Source of the DNA: Toxotes chatareus
Taxonomy: Eukaryota; Chordata; Actinopteri; Toxotidae
NCBI GenBank assembly: GCA_016801885.1
Contig: CM028898.1
Location: 13,304,858 to 13,368,857, forward strand
Direction: 5' to 3'
DNA length: 64,000 nucleotides
Position numbers and translations under genes: made by a program. Positions 39,201-45,757 of this stretch are shown one piece after another; position 1 is the stretch's first letter, and each line of letters begins with the position of its first letter. A model generated the notes under the pieces. That model was not told the DNA's origin. It made no database searches and saw nothing but the letters and a program-made list of their open reading frames with translations.

Positions 39201-39732
39201 CACTTATGACAACAGTACAGCTGCCCCAATGGGTGTCTCCTCTTCCAAAAGCTAGGGTTTGCAATGTATAAATCATCTTGGCTGCATCAGTCATATTTGT
39301 CAGGTCTCTTAGCACAAAGTGTCCTCAATAAATATTTCCAGAGTTTCAAGTTTGTGAAGAGGAAGTATTAACATTTTTCATATCTGCTGATAAAACAAAA
39401 AGATTCTTTGTTTTGTGATTTGTCAAAAAAAAAAAAAAAAAAATACAACACGTCATCACAAAATATGTTTGAATGCACCAAATATCACAGGAAACAAGTT
39501 TTCACAGGTGGATTTTTTTTTTTCTCTGGAACATTTATCATGTTAATGTCACTGTGTCCTTCCTTCCCTCCTCTGTTTGTGTGTTGATACGTATGGTCCT
39601 GATATTCATGATATGCATGATTCTCTGTTTTTGCAGGGTCCAACTCAGTGGCATGTGCAGATCATCATGGAGAAGCTGCTTAGGACAGTTAACAGGACAG
39701 TTATTTCCATGGGCCGCGATTCTCCTCACATC
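47..39732 (+). CDS. dock1: dock1, internal part of the gene (20 exons, both ends outside the window)
   Basis: DOCK1 (DOCK180) is a cytoplasmic, membrane-recruited exchange factor that works with ELMO to activate Rac in migration, phagocytosis and myoblast fusion. The spliced exons are 47-204, 1130-1211, 1771-1906, 2799-2871, 4926-5005 (or 4866-5005), 6921-7046, 7412-7536, 10237-10335, 10899-10971, 14094-14197, 14837-15020, 20551-20648, 22021-22110, 23510-23610, 23718-23846, 25822-25930, 29163-29233, 32329-32435, 37566-37693 and 39637-39732. They join to 2169 nt, 723 codons without a stop, and every intron is GT-AG. The product follows human DOCK1 from about residue 180 to 900 of about 1865 (from memory). 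DHR-1 is roughly residues 219-413 of this partial product. The SH3 domain and the catalytic DHR-2 are outside. DOCK5 was considered, but helical-region motifs such as QLYENKGEADF and the nested insyn2a favour DOCK1. Confidence 0.95.
205..1129 (+). other. dock1 intron 1 of window
   Basis: A 925-bp GT-AG intron. Position 241-262 is T-rich and there is a short AC-rich run at 757-785. I see no other gene or structured element here. Confidence 0.85.
1130..1211 (+). CDS. dock1: dock1 exon 2 of window
   Basis: The acceptor is ctccctcacag/T and the donor TTC ACA/gtgagt. The 82 nt complete the split serine and encode ENYLVKWSSSG through HNLRAVFT, a strongly conserved DOCK1 stretch. It ends in phase 0, so exon 3 joins in frame. 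Confidence 0.93.
1212..1770 (+). other. dock1 intron 2 of window
   Basis: A 559-bp GT-AG intron ending in a T-rich tract (1742-1770). An open frame runs on from exon 2 to about 1580, but it shows no family resemblance and the donor at 1212 is strong. Nothing else is seen. Confidence 0.85.
1771..1906 (+). CDS. dock1: dock1 exon 3 of window
   Basis: The acceptor is tccatcctcag/GAC and the donor GTG GCA G/gtaaag. The 136 nt encode DLGSEDLKREK, then SFVCQIVRVGRMELRD and LTSGLRRPFGVA. The last base starts a valine codon completed by exon 4. This segment is nearly invariant in vertebrate DOCK1 as I recall it. Confidence 0.95.
1907..2798 (+). other. dock1 intron 3 of window
   Basis: An 892-bp GT-AG intron with the tract ctttttgtttttctacag at its end. 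I see no repeat or gene in it. Confidence 0.85.
2799..2871 (+). CDS. dock1: dock1 exon 4 of window
   Basis: The acceptor is tttttctacag/TA and the donor CAG CC/gtaagt. The 73 nt encode VMDVTDIITGKMDDEDK then HFIPFQP, with the final proline codon split CC/G. The downstream join decides which of two exon-5 acceptors is used, and either keeps the proline. Confidence 0.93.
2872..4865 (+). other. dock1 intron 4 of window
   Basis: A 1994-bp intron when the upstream exon-5 acceptor is used. It contains a dispersed-repeat relic at 3713-3930 and a long pyrimidine-rich tract (about 4715-4850) leading to the acceptor. Open frames over the tract on both strands are low-complexity artefacts. Confidence 0.8.
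3713..3930 (+). repeat. Relic of a dispersed teleost repeat (family A, copy 1)
   Basis: Phrases such as ttgatgatagaaaattaatt, atgccaaacattctctg, ctcaaatgtgagaatttgct and gtcaccttgggctctgggaa match, from memory, a very abundant fish repeat built around AATCGATTAATCG. Other partial copies in this window are at 18369-18460, 38138-38315 (opposite strand) and 57118-57178. No database name was checked. Confidence 0.6.
4866..5005 (+). CDS. dock1: dock1 exon 5 of window, with two in-frame acceptors (4866 or 4926)
   Basis: The donor is CAA G/gtacag. With the downstream acceptor (tttttcacccag/G, exon 4926-5005) the product reads PFQP-VAGENDFLQTVINK, the form I know best from DOCK1. With the upstream acceptor (gcatactgcag/G, exon 4866-5005) it gains 60 nt. 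This inserts 20 residues, LALDDAIRHKQLNISRFSPR, before VAGEN without breaking the frame. From memory, DOCK2 carries a similar segment at the same place, so the longer form is plausible coding sequence. Which form is used cannot be told from genomic DNA. Confidence 0.88.
5006..6920 (+). other. dock1 intron 5 of window
   Basis: A 1915-bp GT-AG intron. It holds a 20-nt poly-T at 6567-6586 and a short A/T run at 5952-5966. No gene is seen. Confidence 0.85.
6567..6586 (+). repeat. Poly-T tract
   Basis: About 20 uninterrupted T residues in dock1 intron 5. It could be the poly-A end of a minus-strand retroelement, but the flanks show no clear element. Confidence 0.85.
6921..7046 (+). CDS. dock1: dock1 exon 6 of window (just before DHR-1)
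   Basis: The acceptor is ggatcaccag/GC and the donor CCA G/gttgag, the latter a weaker match to consensus. The 126 nt encode GLWVTLKLLPGDIHHIRKDF, then HLVDRSTAVARK and GFPEIIMPG. This is the conserved linker that leads into the DHR-1 domain. Confidence 0.95.
7047..7411 (+). other. dock1 intron 6 of window
   Basis: A 365-bp GT-AG intron, AT-rich near 7316-7340. Nothing else is visible. Confidence 0.85.
7412..7536 (+). CDS. dock1: dock1 exon 7 of window (start of DHR-1)
   Basis: The acceptor is gtttcctaaag/GT and the donor CTG GAG/gtatga. It encodes DVRNDIYVTLVQGDFDKGSK, then TTPKNVEVTMSVYDEDGKKLE. This is the first strand-and-loop part of the DHR-1 C2-like domain, which in the family binds phosphatidylinositol 3,4,5-trisphosphate at membranes. 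The lysine-bearing loop DKGSKTTPKN is conserved. That it contacts lipid here is inferred from the family. Confidence 0.95.
7537..10236 (+). other. dock1 intron 7 of window
   Basis: A 2700-bp GT-AG intron. At 9016-9038 is a short inverted pair, acagttac/gtaactgt. An AT-rich stretch with an AATAATTAAT core lies at 9918-9955. A 147-codon open frame at 9482-9925 shows no family features. No gene is seen. Confidence 0.8.
10237..10335 (+). CDS. dock1: dock1 exon 8 of window (DHR-1)
   Basis: The acceptor is tttatctag/AAT and the donor ATA AAG/gtgtgt. Exactly 33 codons encode NVIFPGAGDEGINEYKSVIY, then YQVKQPRWFETIK. The block YKSVIYYQVKQPRW is a DOCK-A hallmark within DHR-1. Confidence 0.95.
10336..10898 (+). 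other. dock1 intron 8 of window
   Basis: A 563-bp GT-AG intron. Positions 10711-10796 are almost pure A/T, with repeated tatatttatata units, a low-complexity stretch. Confidence 0.85.
10899..10971 (+). CDS. dock1: dock1 exon 9 of window (DHR-1)
   Basis: The acceptor is ccttatctcag/GTC and the donor CAG GAC T/gtgagt. The 73 nt encode VAIPIEDVNRSHLRFTFRHR then SSQD, the core of DHR-1. The last T is completed to TCA (serine) by exon 10. Confidence 0.95.
10972..14093 (+). other. dock1 intron 9 of window
   Basis: A 3122-bp GT-AG intron with a pyrimidine-rich 3' end (14055-14093). Short open frames on both strands (for example 12578-12967 and 13120-13614) have no recognisable domains. Nothing else is identified. 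Confidence 0.8.
14094..14197 (+). CDS. dock1: dock1 exon 10 of window (DHR-1)
   Basis: The acceptor is cctcccacag/CA and the donor TAC AAG/gtaaat. After completing a serine it encodes KDKSEKIFALSFVKLMRYDG, then TTLRDGEHDLIVYK. These are the closing strands of the DHR-1 sandwich, with the conserved FVKLMRYDGTTLRDGEH block. Confidence 0.95.
14198..14836 (+). other. dock1 intron 10 of window
   Basis: A 639-bp GT-AG intron. Positions 14425-14540 are AT-rich with AATTA cores, noted separately as a possible regulatory stretch. No gene is seen. Confidence 0.8.
14837..15020 (+). CDS. dock1: dock1 exon 11 of window (end of DHR-1)
   Basis: The acceptor is gaaaaccag/GCA and the donor CAG AAT G/gtaaga. 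The 184 nt encode AEAKKMEDSSLYLNLPATK, LELEEKGYSTTGKSAQNLGN and CTISKDSFQISTLVCSTKL. It carries the C-terminal edge of DHR-1. The stretch is notably GC-rich against its AT-rich flanks, as expected for an exon. Confidence 0.95.
18369..18460 (+). repeat. Relic of dispersed teleost repeat family A (copy 2, 3' end)
   Basis: The end phrase tctagttgcagccctaaa and the upstream acagaccaaataatgcattg resemble the 3' end of the same abundant fish repeat seen at 3713-3930. It is diverged and recognised from memory only. Confidence 0.5.
19514..19554 (+). repeat. Perfect 15-bp inverted repeat (hairpin)
   Basis: gccatgcttgattgg (19514-19528) and its exact reverse complement ccaatcaagcatggc (19540-19554) flank an 11-nt loop. 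The pairing stops outside these bases. The stem is shorter than a typical microRNA precursor. Confidence 0.9.
19692..19740 (+). repeat. Two adjacent AT-rich hairpins
   Basis: atcacaaatat (19692-19702) pairs with atatttgtgat (19706-19716). Then gtgttacat (19718-19726) pairs with atgtaacac (19732-19740). Both stems are perfect (11 and 9 bp), with loops of 3 and 5 nt. Confidence 0.85.
20351..20378 (+). repeat. (GT)n microsatellite
   Basis: Fourteen uninterrupted TG units followed by G residues, in dock1 intron 11. Confidence 0.95.
20551..20648 (+). CDS. dock1: dock1 exon 12 of window (helical region)
   Basis: The acceptor is gtgttttttcag/TG and the donor GTC AAG/gtcaga, a weak donor. After completing a valine it encodes DLLGLLKWRSNTSLLQQNLC, then QLMKVEGGEVVK. 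This begins the armadillo-like helical middle after DHR-1. Position 20 of this stretch is Cys where I recall Arg in human DOCK1. Confidence 0.95.
20649..22020 (+). other. dock1 intron 12 of window
   Basis: A 1372-bp GT-AG intron with a poly-A run at 20745-20757. No other element is recognised. Confidence 0.85.
22021..22110 (+). CDS. dock1: dock1 exon 13 of window (helical region)
   Basis: The acceptor is gtcattctag/TTT and the donor GCC TTG/gtgagt. Exactly 30 codons encode FLQDTLDALFNIMMENSDSD, then TFDTLVFDAL. It is symmetrical (phase 0-0), so skipping would keep the frame. Confidence 0.95.
22111..23509 (+). other. dock1 intron 13 of window
   Basis: A 1399-bp GT-AG intron. I see no gene or recognisable repeat. 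Confidence 0.85.
23510..23610 (+). CDS. dock1: dock1 exon 14 of window (helical region)
   Basis: The acceptor is ttctctgacag/GTG and the donor TAC AT/gtgagt. It encodes VFIIGLIADRKFQHFNPVLE, then TYIRKHFSATLAY. A methionine codon is split AT/G with exon 15. The downstream intron is only 107 bp (23611-23717), the shortest seen here. Confidence 0.95.
23718..23846 (+). CDS. dock1: dock1 exon 15 of window (helical region)
   Basis: The acceptor is tttgtggttgtag/G and the donor AAC CA/gtacgt. It encodes KLTKVLKNYVDNAEKLTEQL, then LKAMKALEYIFKFIVRSRVL and FN. Compared with human DOCK1 as I remember it, the VDNAEKLTEQL loop is about two residues shorter. The reading frame also runs through the donor (CAG TAC GTC), but the next exon's G CTC TAT join restores NQLYENKG as in mammals. 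Confidence 0.93.
23847..25821 (+). other. dock1 intron 15 of window
   Basis: A 1975-bp GT-AG intron. It holds a (TA)n run at 24059-24085. At 24209-24537 both strands carry long open frames without recognisable domains. Positions 25480-25760 look unlike repeat sequence and are noted as a candidate regulatory stretch. Confidence 0.8.
24059..24085 (+). repeat. (TA)n microsatellite
   Basis: About thirteen TA units in dock1 intron 15. Confidence 0.95.
25822..25930 (+). CDS. dock1: dock1 exon 16 of window, with tandem donors 6 nt apart
   Basis: The acceptor is tctcctcccag/G. It encodes LYENKGEADFMESLRNLFTS, then FNDMMNSNSENTGMVK. The chosen donor is GTA AAG/gtaggc, because mammals keep VK before GAALKY. 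Six bases upstream, ATG/gtaaag is an equally good or better donor. It would delete just V-K and keep the frame. Confidence 0.93.
25931..29162 (+). other. dock1 intron 16 of window
   Basis: A 3232-bp GT-AG intron. It holds a rearranged local duplication and repeat relic (26106-26880). A 12-nt AG/GT-bounded segment at 27175-27186 is mentioned among the findings. No further gene is seen to 29162. Confidence 0.8.
26106..26869 (+). repeat. Local duplication with internal deletions over a dispersed-repeat relic
   Basis: Blocks of 26106-26594 recur in the same order, but compressed, at 26614-26869. The tgtaatgtagtatagca block (26106 on) recurs at 26614. The tttctcttactttttctctc block (26221 on) recurs at 26641. 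agacagatctga (26370 on) recurs at 26751. attgcttatttaatccacag (26473 on) recurs at 26770. The tagttctgtgcaggataaaa block (26536 on) recurs at 26811, with an extra fragment at 26596. Parts such as aataccactcttatttctgt and ggtaaatatgaagccacagc resemble a repeat I recall from many fish genomes. Confidence 0.8.
29163..29233 (+). CDS. dock1: dock1 exon 17 of window (helical region)
   Basis: The acceptor is gttattctgaag/GGT and the donor GAA CTA AG/gtaatt. It encodes GAALKYIPTIVNDVKLVFDP then KEL, a very conserved DOCK-A block. The serine codon is split AG/C. Confidence 0.95.
29234..32328 (+). other. dock1 intron 17 of window
   Basis: A 3095-bp GT-AG intron. It includes a G-run at 30891-30901 and a hairpin at 31207-31241. 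No gene is recognised. Confidence 0.8.
31207..31241 (+). repeat. Perfect 11-bp inverted repeat (hairpin)
   Basis: gccaaacacca (31207-31217) and tggtgtttggc (31231-31241) are exact reverse complements around a 13-nt loop, in dock1 intron 17. Confidence 0.85.
32329..32435 (+). CDS. dock1: dock1 exon 18 of window (helical region)
   Basis: The acceptor is gtctccgtag/C and the donor CAT CAC G/gtgaga. It encodes KLFTEFILKVPLGRLVKQKL, then DCLIDIVHSDLFTHH. The PLGRLVKQKLDC stretch differs from mammalian DOCK1 more than its neighbours, while IVHSDLFT is conserved. Confidence 0.93.
34903..34995 (+). repeat. Relic of a dispersed teleost repeat (family B)
   Basis: aatatcttcagaatcactgg, tcctaatgattttggtgat and ttcttctagcagcacca resemble a common fish repeat (cardinal phrases: a patient 'tggatggattgccatgaaat' and 'atcctaatgactttggtgat'). 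It is recognised from memory and heavily diverged. Confidence 0.5.
35641..35740 (+). repeat. Retroelement 3'-tail-like relic
   Basis: agaatagaatagcctttatc, followed by caacgacattacagtggcac and an A-rich end with aaaaaaagaaaag, resembles the 3' tail of RTE/Rex-type non-LTR elements of fish (cctttattgtcat...acaacgaaatt). It is recognised from memory. Confidence 0.5.
37566..37693 (+). CDS. dock1: dock1 exon 19 of window (helical region)
   Basis: The acceptor is gtgtccctgcag/AC and the donor GAT GTG/gtgagg. After completing an aspartate it encodes CREILLPLMTDQLKFHLEKR, then EEPKACCQLLCDILEVLYRK and DV. The DCREILLPxMTDQLKxHLE signature is typical of DOCK1. It is GC-rich against its flanks. Confidence 0.95.
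38138..38315 (-). repeat. Relic of dispersed teleost repeat family A (copy 3, inverted)
   Basis: tgcccatcagaaattcccat, cccaaggtgacatccttaaa, tttgtctgaccaacagtcc and ccccaaaatattcaattta correspond to the reverse complement of the second half of the family represented at 3713-3930. Confidence 0.6.
39425..39443 (+). repeat. Poly-A tract
   Basis: Nineteen A residues in dock1 intron 19. No element with a clear head is seen upstream. Confidence 0.9.
39637..39732 (+). CDS. dock1: dock1 exon 20, last dock1 exon in the window
   Basis: The acceptor is tctgtttttgcag/GGT and the donor CAC ATC/gtaagt. Exactly 32 codons encode GPTQWHVQIIMEKLLRTVNR, then TVISMGRDSPHI. From the family the next exon should begin G-N/S-F-V-A-C-M, and I find no such exon before 64000. 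The following intron is therefore longer than 24.2 kb. Confidence 0.95.
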
Positions 39733-42208
39733 GTAAGTCTGATTCTCTGTAACTATCGACCGAATGCTTTTTTTCTTTTTTCCACTCACATACATACTGT
39801 ACTTGTACACTTGTACTGTACACACACATGCAAGCACACTCCAATTTAGAGGCCTATGTACCAGAACAAGCTTAACTCCCACAGTCCCACTGCAACTTCT
39901 GTTCCTTTCCAAAGCTATCATTAAAGGTAAAGTCTACTTTGGTGAAATGCTTTCACATAACCTCACTCTTAGAGTGGCTTTGATCTGCTCATATCTTTCT
40001 CCAGCCAGTTGTTTATGTGCCAGCTTGTGTGTTTTTCTTTTGCTGTTTCATGATTTTTTTTTTTTGAAGATTGTGTGTTTACTCGTTTGTGTGTCTGATC
40101 CCTCACTTATTAGAACATTTCTGATGTTCTGTGCTGTAATCTAATCACTGTATCCCCCCTCCGCTGCCGTTAGCATCCTTCTCCCAATCACACCCTCTGC
40201 TAGAGCTCAGCAGCAATTAATGCACTTATCAGTCATCGTGTAAGTATGCTTCTGCCTGATGTGCGTGGCAAAGCCTTCATCCATTTTCATGAGTCCAAAG
40301 AGTCCCATGAATGTCAACTTATTCAACTTCTGGATTCTTTGACTCATGAATACCAACTTGGAATGTTCTTTGGCTTTTGGTTGCATCCTATTGCTGTCTG
40401 TATTCATTAGAGCTGCATGATAGGACTTTGAAAGTGAGACTTGGGTAATGACATATGTAGATATTATGTAAGTGATGATGAAGGAGATTCGTCTGATGGC
40501 ACTTAAAGGTTCTTTTACAGCCCACTTAAATATAGATAAGTGACGAGAGAGGCATTTTCTCAGAATTTCATCTGTAGGAAAGTTGAGCGTCGTATGATAC
40601 TGACAGATGATATTGATAGTTACTGGTTGACATAGCGTCTTTTCTGCTCCTGTCTCAGGTTATTTATTTTATTCGACTGTACTTGTGTGCGGACGCACAG
40701 CACCCTCTCCATCTGTTTAAATGCAAGCTTATCTGCTTTTATTACCAGTCACCGAGCCACACCAGCAGAGGCTGATTTAATAAAGCCAACAGTACCCAGA
40801 GTTATCACACACTAATCATCTCGTGTTTGTTTGTGAGTGTATGTGTATTATGTCATAGTGCCATTATACTCTCGCAGCACTCCTCCTTTGTCCCCTGTGT
40901 GCTCTCTTAAAGTTGTCCTCATTCTGCTCTTTCTCTCTCACAGGCTTCCTTTCTGTCTAAGTTGCAGTAAAGTGATTTTGAATGGCAGAGCTTCTAGCTG
41001 CTCTGTCTGAAGGTGTTCCAGCAATGCACCAAGCTAATCGCATAGATGAGAAGACCTCTGTTGTCTGTTGTGTAACAATTCACCAGCGTGCATCACACTA
41101 CACAATGTAAAGCTAATGAAGCTGTGAGTTCAGCGTTCTCCCAGCCAGCGTTCTGGAGGGACTAGGACTCCCACTTACTCTCCCTCTGTAGCACTCCAGT
41201 CATTGTTATGCCAGGGATTCAAACTCAGCATCGTCCTGCCTGGCGTGCCGTGAGAGAATTTGGAAAGTCGGATTTGGAAGAGAGCTTGTGCGCTGGTAGA
41301 ACTTTGGGCAGCTGCCTTTGCGGCTCGCCTTCTACTCCTGCCATTTTCCCCCTGTTATTTTTCATTGCAGTGGGGTTCTTTTGATCATGTATTTCACATA
41401 TAGAACTTGCCTACCACTTTGTCTAAAAGGCTATCAACACTCATGAAGTCAGCACACGCAGGTCTCCTCTTTTCTGCATTACACTAAGTGCTTCCATCTC
41501 AGCTTCCCCCTGTGGCGTAGGTGAAACGGCGTTTCTTGCTTCCAGCAGTGGCTGCTGAATGGCACTACAGTAGAGCAACCACCTTTCTGGCTAATGAAAC
41601 TGCTCTACCCATGACCTCCTGTGGCCCTTACTGAAACTATCAACTTTGTATACACGAGCTGCTGCCCTCTATCTCACTCCCCCTCCCACCCATACATATC
41701 CTGCTTTTATTGTCCCTACTGACCCCTGCCTTTTGTCATCTGCTGTATTTTTAGCTAAGCAGCCACTGTATTTGACTGCCTTGACATTTCTAAGTACCTG
41801 CATATTATTTAGCATCAGCGTGCAGTGTCCTTTTACGCAGTGGGAGTTAGAGGTCACATCAAAACCTTGTCTTTTTGAAAGTGCAGTGGCTCTTTTACTC
41901 AAACACTGTACATATTATAGTACTTGGGACTGAATCTGCATTTGAAGCAGGTCCCCAAATCATTATTTAATGATCAATAAGGTTAGTCTGAATTTTTAAC
42001 AGCTACGAGACCCAGTTAGTGCTGCTAGAAAAGTCGTAGCTTTCTAATCAGAGGACTGTTGTTGCTGCCTCTGGATACTGCTGCCTACTCTGCAGGCAGA
42101 TTGCACGTTGCTGCTCACACACCACACCGCAGCCAACCACCGACCTTGTTCTTCTGAGTGGCAGCCTCTTACATTTAGATTTATGCATTAACGTTCTACT
42201 CTGCCTCC

Positions 42209-42210
<2 letters not shown>

Positions 42211-42242
<32 letters not shown>

Positions 42243-42268
42243 CCCCCCCCTCTCTCTCTCACTCTCTT
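42211..42268 (+). repeat. (CT)n-(C)n-(CT)n microsatellite
   Basis: About fifteen CT units, ten C residues, then further CT units. The purine-rich complement is a long homopurine-homopyrimidine stretch. Confidence 0.95.
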
Positions 42269-44167
42269 TCCTTTCTCCTCTCTCCTGGTGGTGGTGGACA
42301 CAGAATGTTGATGAGAATGATCACAGTGAAGGCTTGGGGGTGTCAGTTTTGTTGTGTGTTGTCACTGCAGTGCTACGCCTGTTGGCGATTGAGACACACA
42401 GCATCGCCACACATTTGCATCGCCGGACATCCAGGCAGGCTGTATCTTTATATTCATGTCCACTCTCACACAGGTTGAGATGAGTCCTTGTGAATACATT
42501 TACATTAGGAGTGTAGCAGAAACATTTTGGCTGTCCCTGCTGAAATTATTATTATTATTATTTCTACCTTTACGCCCTTGAATCATTATTACTTGCTCTA
42601 ATATAGGCTTCTGGATGGATCGAAAGCTGCAGCTGGAAAAATCTGCATGTTAGACAAATCTAGTCAAACCAGCGACACAAACCTTTATGTTTCTCTTAGT
42701 GTGTTATGTTAGCCATACTGACATTTGCATATTTAGTTATGTATTGTCAGCAAACACCTACATGTCAAAGTTAATAGTGTGATATACCTAACAGACCGCA
42801 AGAGAAATTGGATACATTGCTAGACCACCACCTTTACCTCAGTGTTGACTAAATGACCCATTGAACTTTTCATAGCTGAGCTGAAGTTTTGAGGACTAAC
42901 CAACAAGGCGTTGTGGTGATATTTGGCTATAGTTCTTCATGGTCATCCTGCTGATATTCCTGCAGTGTGCAGAAGGAATGGAGTGGAAAGCTGCAGTGGA
43001 AGGACTCTGCGTTATTGATTGACAGTATGGGGCTGACCAGCTATAGGGGCTGGAGCTTTTTCTTTGCTGCATGCGCTCACTGACTGAATACAGTATATAT
43101 TGCAGCACAACCATCTCAATGACATCTAATCAGATCAGAATCCTCTCCTGTATCTCTCTGTATCACTCACTCTCTGTGTCTCTCTGTCTTTATGTCTGTT
43201 TCTGTCCAAATATTTCTCTTAGTGTATCCTTGTCTCTTTCTTTCTCTCTTGTCTCTTCCTCCCTCTTTCTCTCTCCTGCTGGCCAGACTGCTGCAGAGCT
43301 CTTGCAGAAAAGAAGCATAGTGAGATATGGCACTGCATCATAATGCCTCAAACGTGCACTTATCACTCATTCATGCACCTCTCCTCTCCTCTCCTCTGCT
43401 CTCCTGTGCCGAAACTTTGACCAAGTGTCCTCTTGGGCTTATTGACCCTGCAACAACTCATGTCAGACGTGTGCTCACTGTTCAACACTGTGTGAAAACT
43501 AGCAGGACTCACATGTTGATGCTTGTCATCTTCAAACCACAGTGGATTACAGTTAAAGGGTGTAAGAATGTGAGATTTGAAGCTGCACTGGGCATCTTGT
43601 TTGTACCCTTAGTAGTGTGCTGTAAACATCCACTGGAGGGTAGCCTTGTAGAGATGGCTCTGTTCTGGGTAAGAGGAGGGGGGCAGTGTTGCCCTCGAGA
43701 AACGCTGGTTCCTGGAGCTTCATGCATCTGTGTGAGGGTGACTCTGCATCTCTGGGGCATTTACTCAGAGCTCTGTCCCCAGTTTACCTCATGGTTTCAC
43801 CTCACTGCTGTTCTACACCAACATCAGGCAGCTGCATTTAAGCACACCAAAGCGCGGGCATGCCCCAAAGTTCCTAGACGGCATTAAAGTAAGGATGGTA
43901 AGGGCAAAAACTGTGCTGTGAGTGTAAGCCTTGGATCAGAAGCAGGTTCGAAGGCAGTTTGACTTTGTGGACCAGAAGTCCTTTGCTGCTTATCCCCTGG
44001 TTGTATTCTGCTCTCGTGTTGTTGCACAGAGATGCAGGGCTGATTTTATGTGTATTTTCAACCTCATCTCCTGCTTTTCATCACATAAATTTGTAGAGTT
44101 GATTGTTTTGTATACAGAATTTTGAAACCATGTGTCCTAAGTGAACTCCTAGATTAGTTTTCGCAAG

Positions 44168-44420
44168 GTTGGTTCACCCAGATATCAAAAAAACATATTT
44201 CTCCACTTACCAATAGTAGTTACGCATGCAGATAGTTTTGATTTTGTTTGCCCGGGGTTTGAGATATCTGTCCCTGAGATTTTGGTTGCAAAAGCAGTAA
44301 AATAGAGATGCAGGAAATCTTGTTTGTGGCGCTCTCCACAGTAAAAACAATCAGCAATATCTTTCTAGAAATAGTGAAAATTCACAAACTCCACAAACCT
44401 GGGTAAATAAAATCTGAACA
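44168..44420 (+). repeat. Relic of a dispersed teleost repeat (family C, copy 1)
   Basis: It begins ttggttcacccagatatcaa and continues with gtttgagatatctgtccctg and tttgtggcgctctccacagt. The phrases correspond to a fish repeat I recall that starts GTTCACCCAAAT and ends ATTTGGGTGAAC. A second copy in the same orientation is at 59210-59612. Confidence 0.55.
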
Positions 44421-44496
44421 GCCTGCTAATGACTTGTCCCACTATACCATTAGAGGAAAGTGAGATATATATATATATATAACATCAGGCAGTACG

Positions 44497-44516
44497 TTTT
44501 TTTTTTTTTTTTTTTT
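44497..44516 (+). repeat. Poly-T tract
   Basis: Twenty T residues just after a short (TA)n run at 44465-44480. Confidence 0.9.
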
Positions 44517-45031
44517 GGTATTCTGGGGGAACCAAACCTTTAATTGGAATTTTAAAAGTGAGGAAAATAACAGCTCTGCAAATGATACTCGTCTGCTTCA
44601 TACTTTTAGAGCTCTGTAGATGTCTGTTTTTATTTTTCATATTTTGCATATTAAATATCTTTATTTTTTCTTTTTTTTTTGAAAAAACAGTATAAAATAC
44701 ACAGTATTGCACATAATTAATCAATTGCACTTCTTTAAGGTACAGATAAACATCTACTTCTCTCTTGATGCTACAGTATAACTATTGAAAGAAACCGACC
44801 TGGCATGTACAAGAGTGGAGAATTACATGTAGCCAACAGAAAGTAGCATGTTGGAGCTTGTGAAGGTCAAACCAGTGATATCTAGTAGTTTGGTATTGTT
44901 GTGACAGTAGATAAAGGTGTTTTTTTTTTCTTATGCCCTTGAAACCACTTTGGCGAATTTCCTGTCTTCTGGGGCAGTGTTTTTGGCTTTGAGAATGACT
45001 TCAGGTTTCTGCTCCTTCAGGCTTTGTGAAA

Positions 45032-45650
45032 TAAAGGGGCAATATGTAAGTACTTCAGTTTAAAACATTCCGAAATTAACTCAAAATTATCAACAGAATG
45101 TGAATGTGTCCCTTCTCATAATACCACTTTGCGATAGTGAGTCACTGTAGCATCTAGTCTGCCCATGAAAGGATAAAAAAGTAGTAACTGTGAGAGGGCT
45201 ATAAACCTGTGTTGCATCCATCCTCTCTTGGCAACATTCCTCTGCTCTTTCCCCAAGCTCAGCTATCGATGCTGGTGCTCTATCTGCTCTCCCTCATGTG
45301 GCTCATCCTCTACTCCTGCCACCGCTACATCTTCCCTGTCTCTCTACCTGGGCAACACAAATCATTGTCGTCACTCTAACAATAACCAAAGAAAACAAGC
45401 TACCAGTTACATAATCAGATTGCAAGGTAGACTTGTGTGGAAAATATTATTCCCCAATCCATGTTGGTTTGGCACGCAGCACGCTCTCATGTGCACCGCG
45501 AAAGACTCAATGGAATTTTTGGCGGCTCATGCAAAGAGTGCATTTCCTCGATTCTTACAATAGGGGTGGACACCTCAACTCTCCTGCTGCCCCCTGTTTG
45601 TTTTGAGTATACATTTGACAGTTGGTTAGTTCTTACACATTGCCCCTTTA
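45032..45650. mobile_element. Non-autonomous DNA transposon (MITE-like) with 19-bp terminal inverted repeats
   Basis: The left end taaaggggcaatatgtaag (45032-45050) and the right end cttacacattgccccttta (45632-45650) are inverted repeats with one mismatch in 19. The 619-bp interior has no transposase-like frame. The 5' TAAAGGGGC end is one I recall from high-copy fish elements, but the superfamily was not determined. No flanking duplication is obvious beyond a possible TA within the TIR end. Confidence 0.75.
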
Positions 45651-45719
45651 ATATTGTCTTCTTTCAGATATTGGCTGCTCTTCCACTCATTAAAATGGTT
45701 TTAGCCCTATTTGATATTC

Positions 45720-45720
<1 letters not shown>

Positions 45721-45753
<33 letters not shown>
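45721..45753 (+). repeat. (TA)n microsatellite
   Basis: About sixteen TA units, 70 bp after the inverted-repeat element. Confidence 0.95.

Positions 45754-45757
<4 letters not shown>

Larger units (their letters stand above)
37694..39636 (+). other. dock1 intron 19 of window
   Basis: A 1943-bp GT-AG intron. It contains a minus-orientation copy of repeat family A (38138-38315) and a poly-A run (39425-39443). No gene is seen. Confidence 0.8.

Noticed and set aside
47..39732. dock5 or dock2 as identity of the host gene
   Set aside because: Exon 15-20 residues follow DOCK1 (NQLYENKGEADF, SDLFTxHDCREILLP, GPTQxHVQIIMEKLLRTVNR) better than DOCK5 or DOCK2 as I recall them, and the nested insyn2a fits DOCK1.
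43327..43887. Open frame of 186 codons on the plus strand
   Set aside because: It lies in intron, has no domain or family resemblance, begins in low-complexity CTCTC sequence and has no splice or expression context. Its composition looks like chance.
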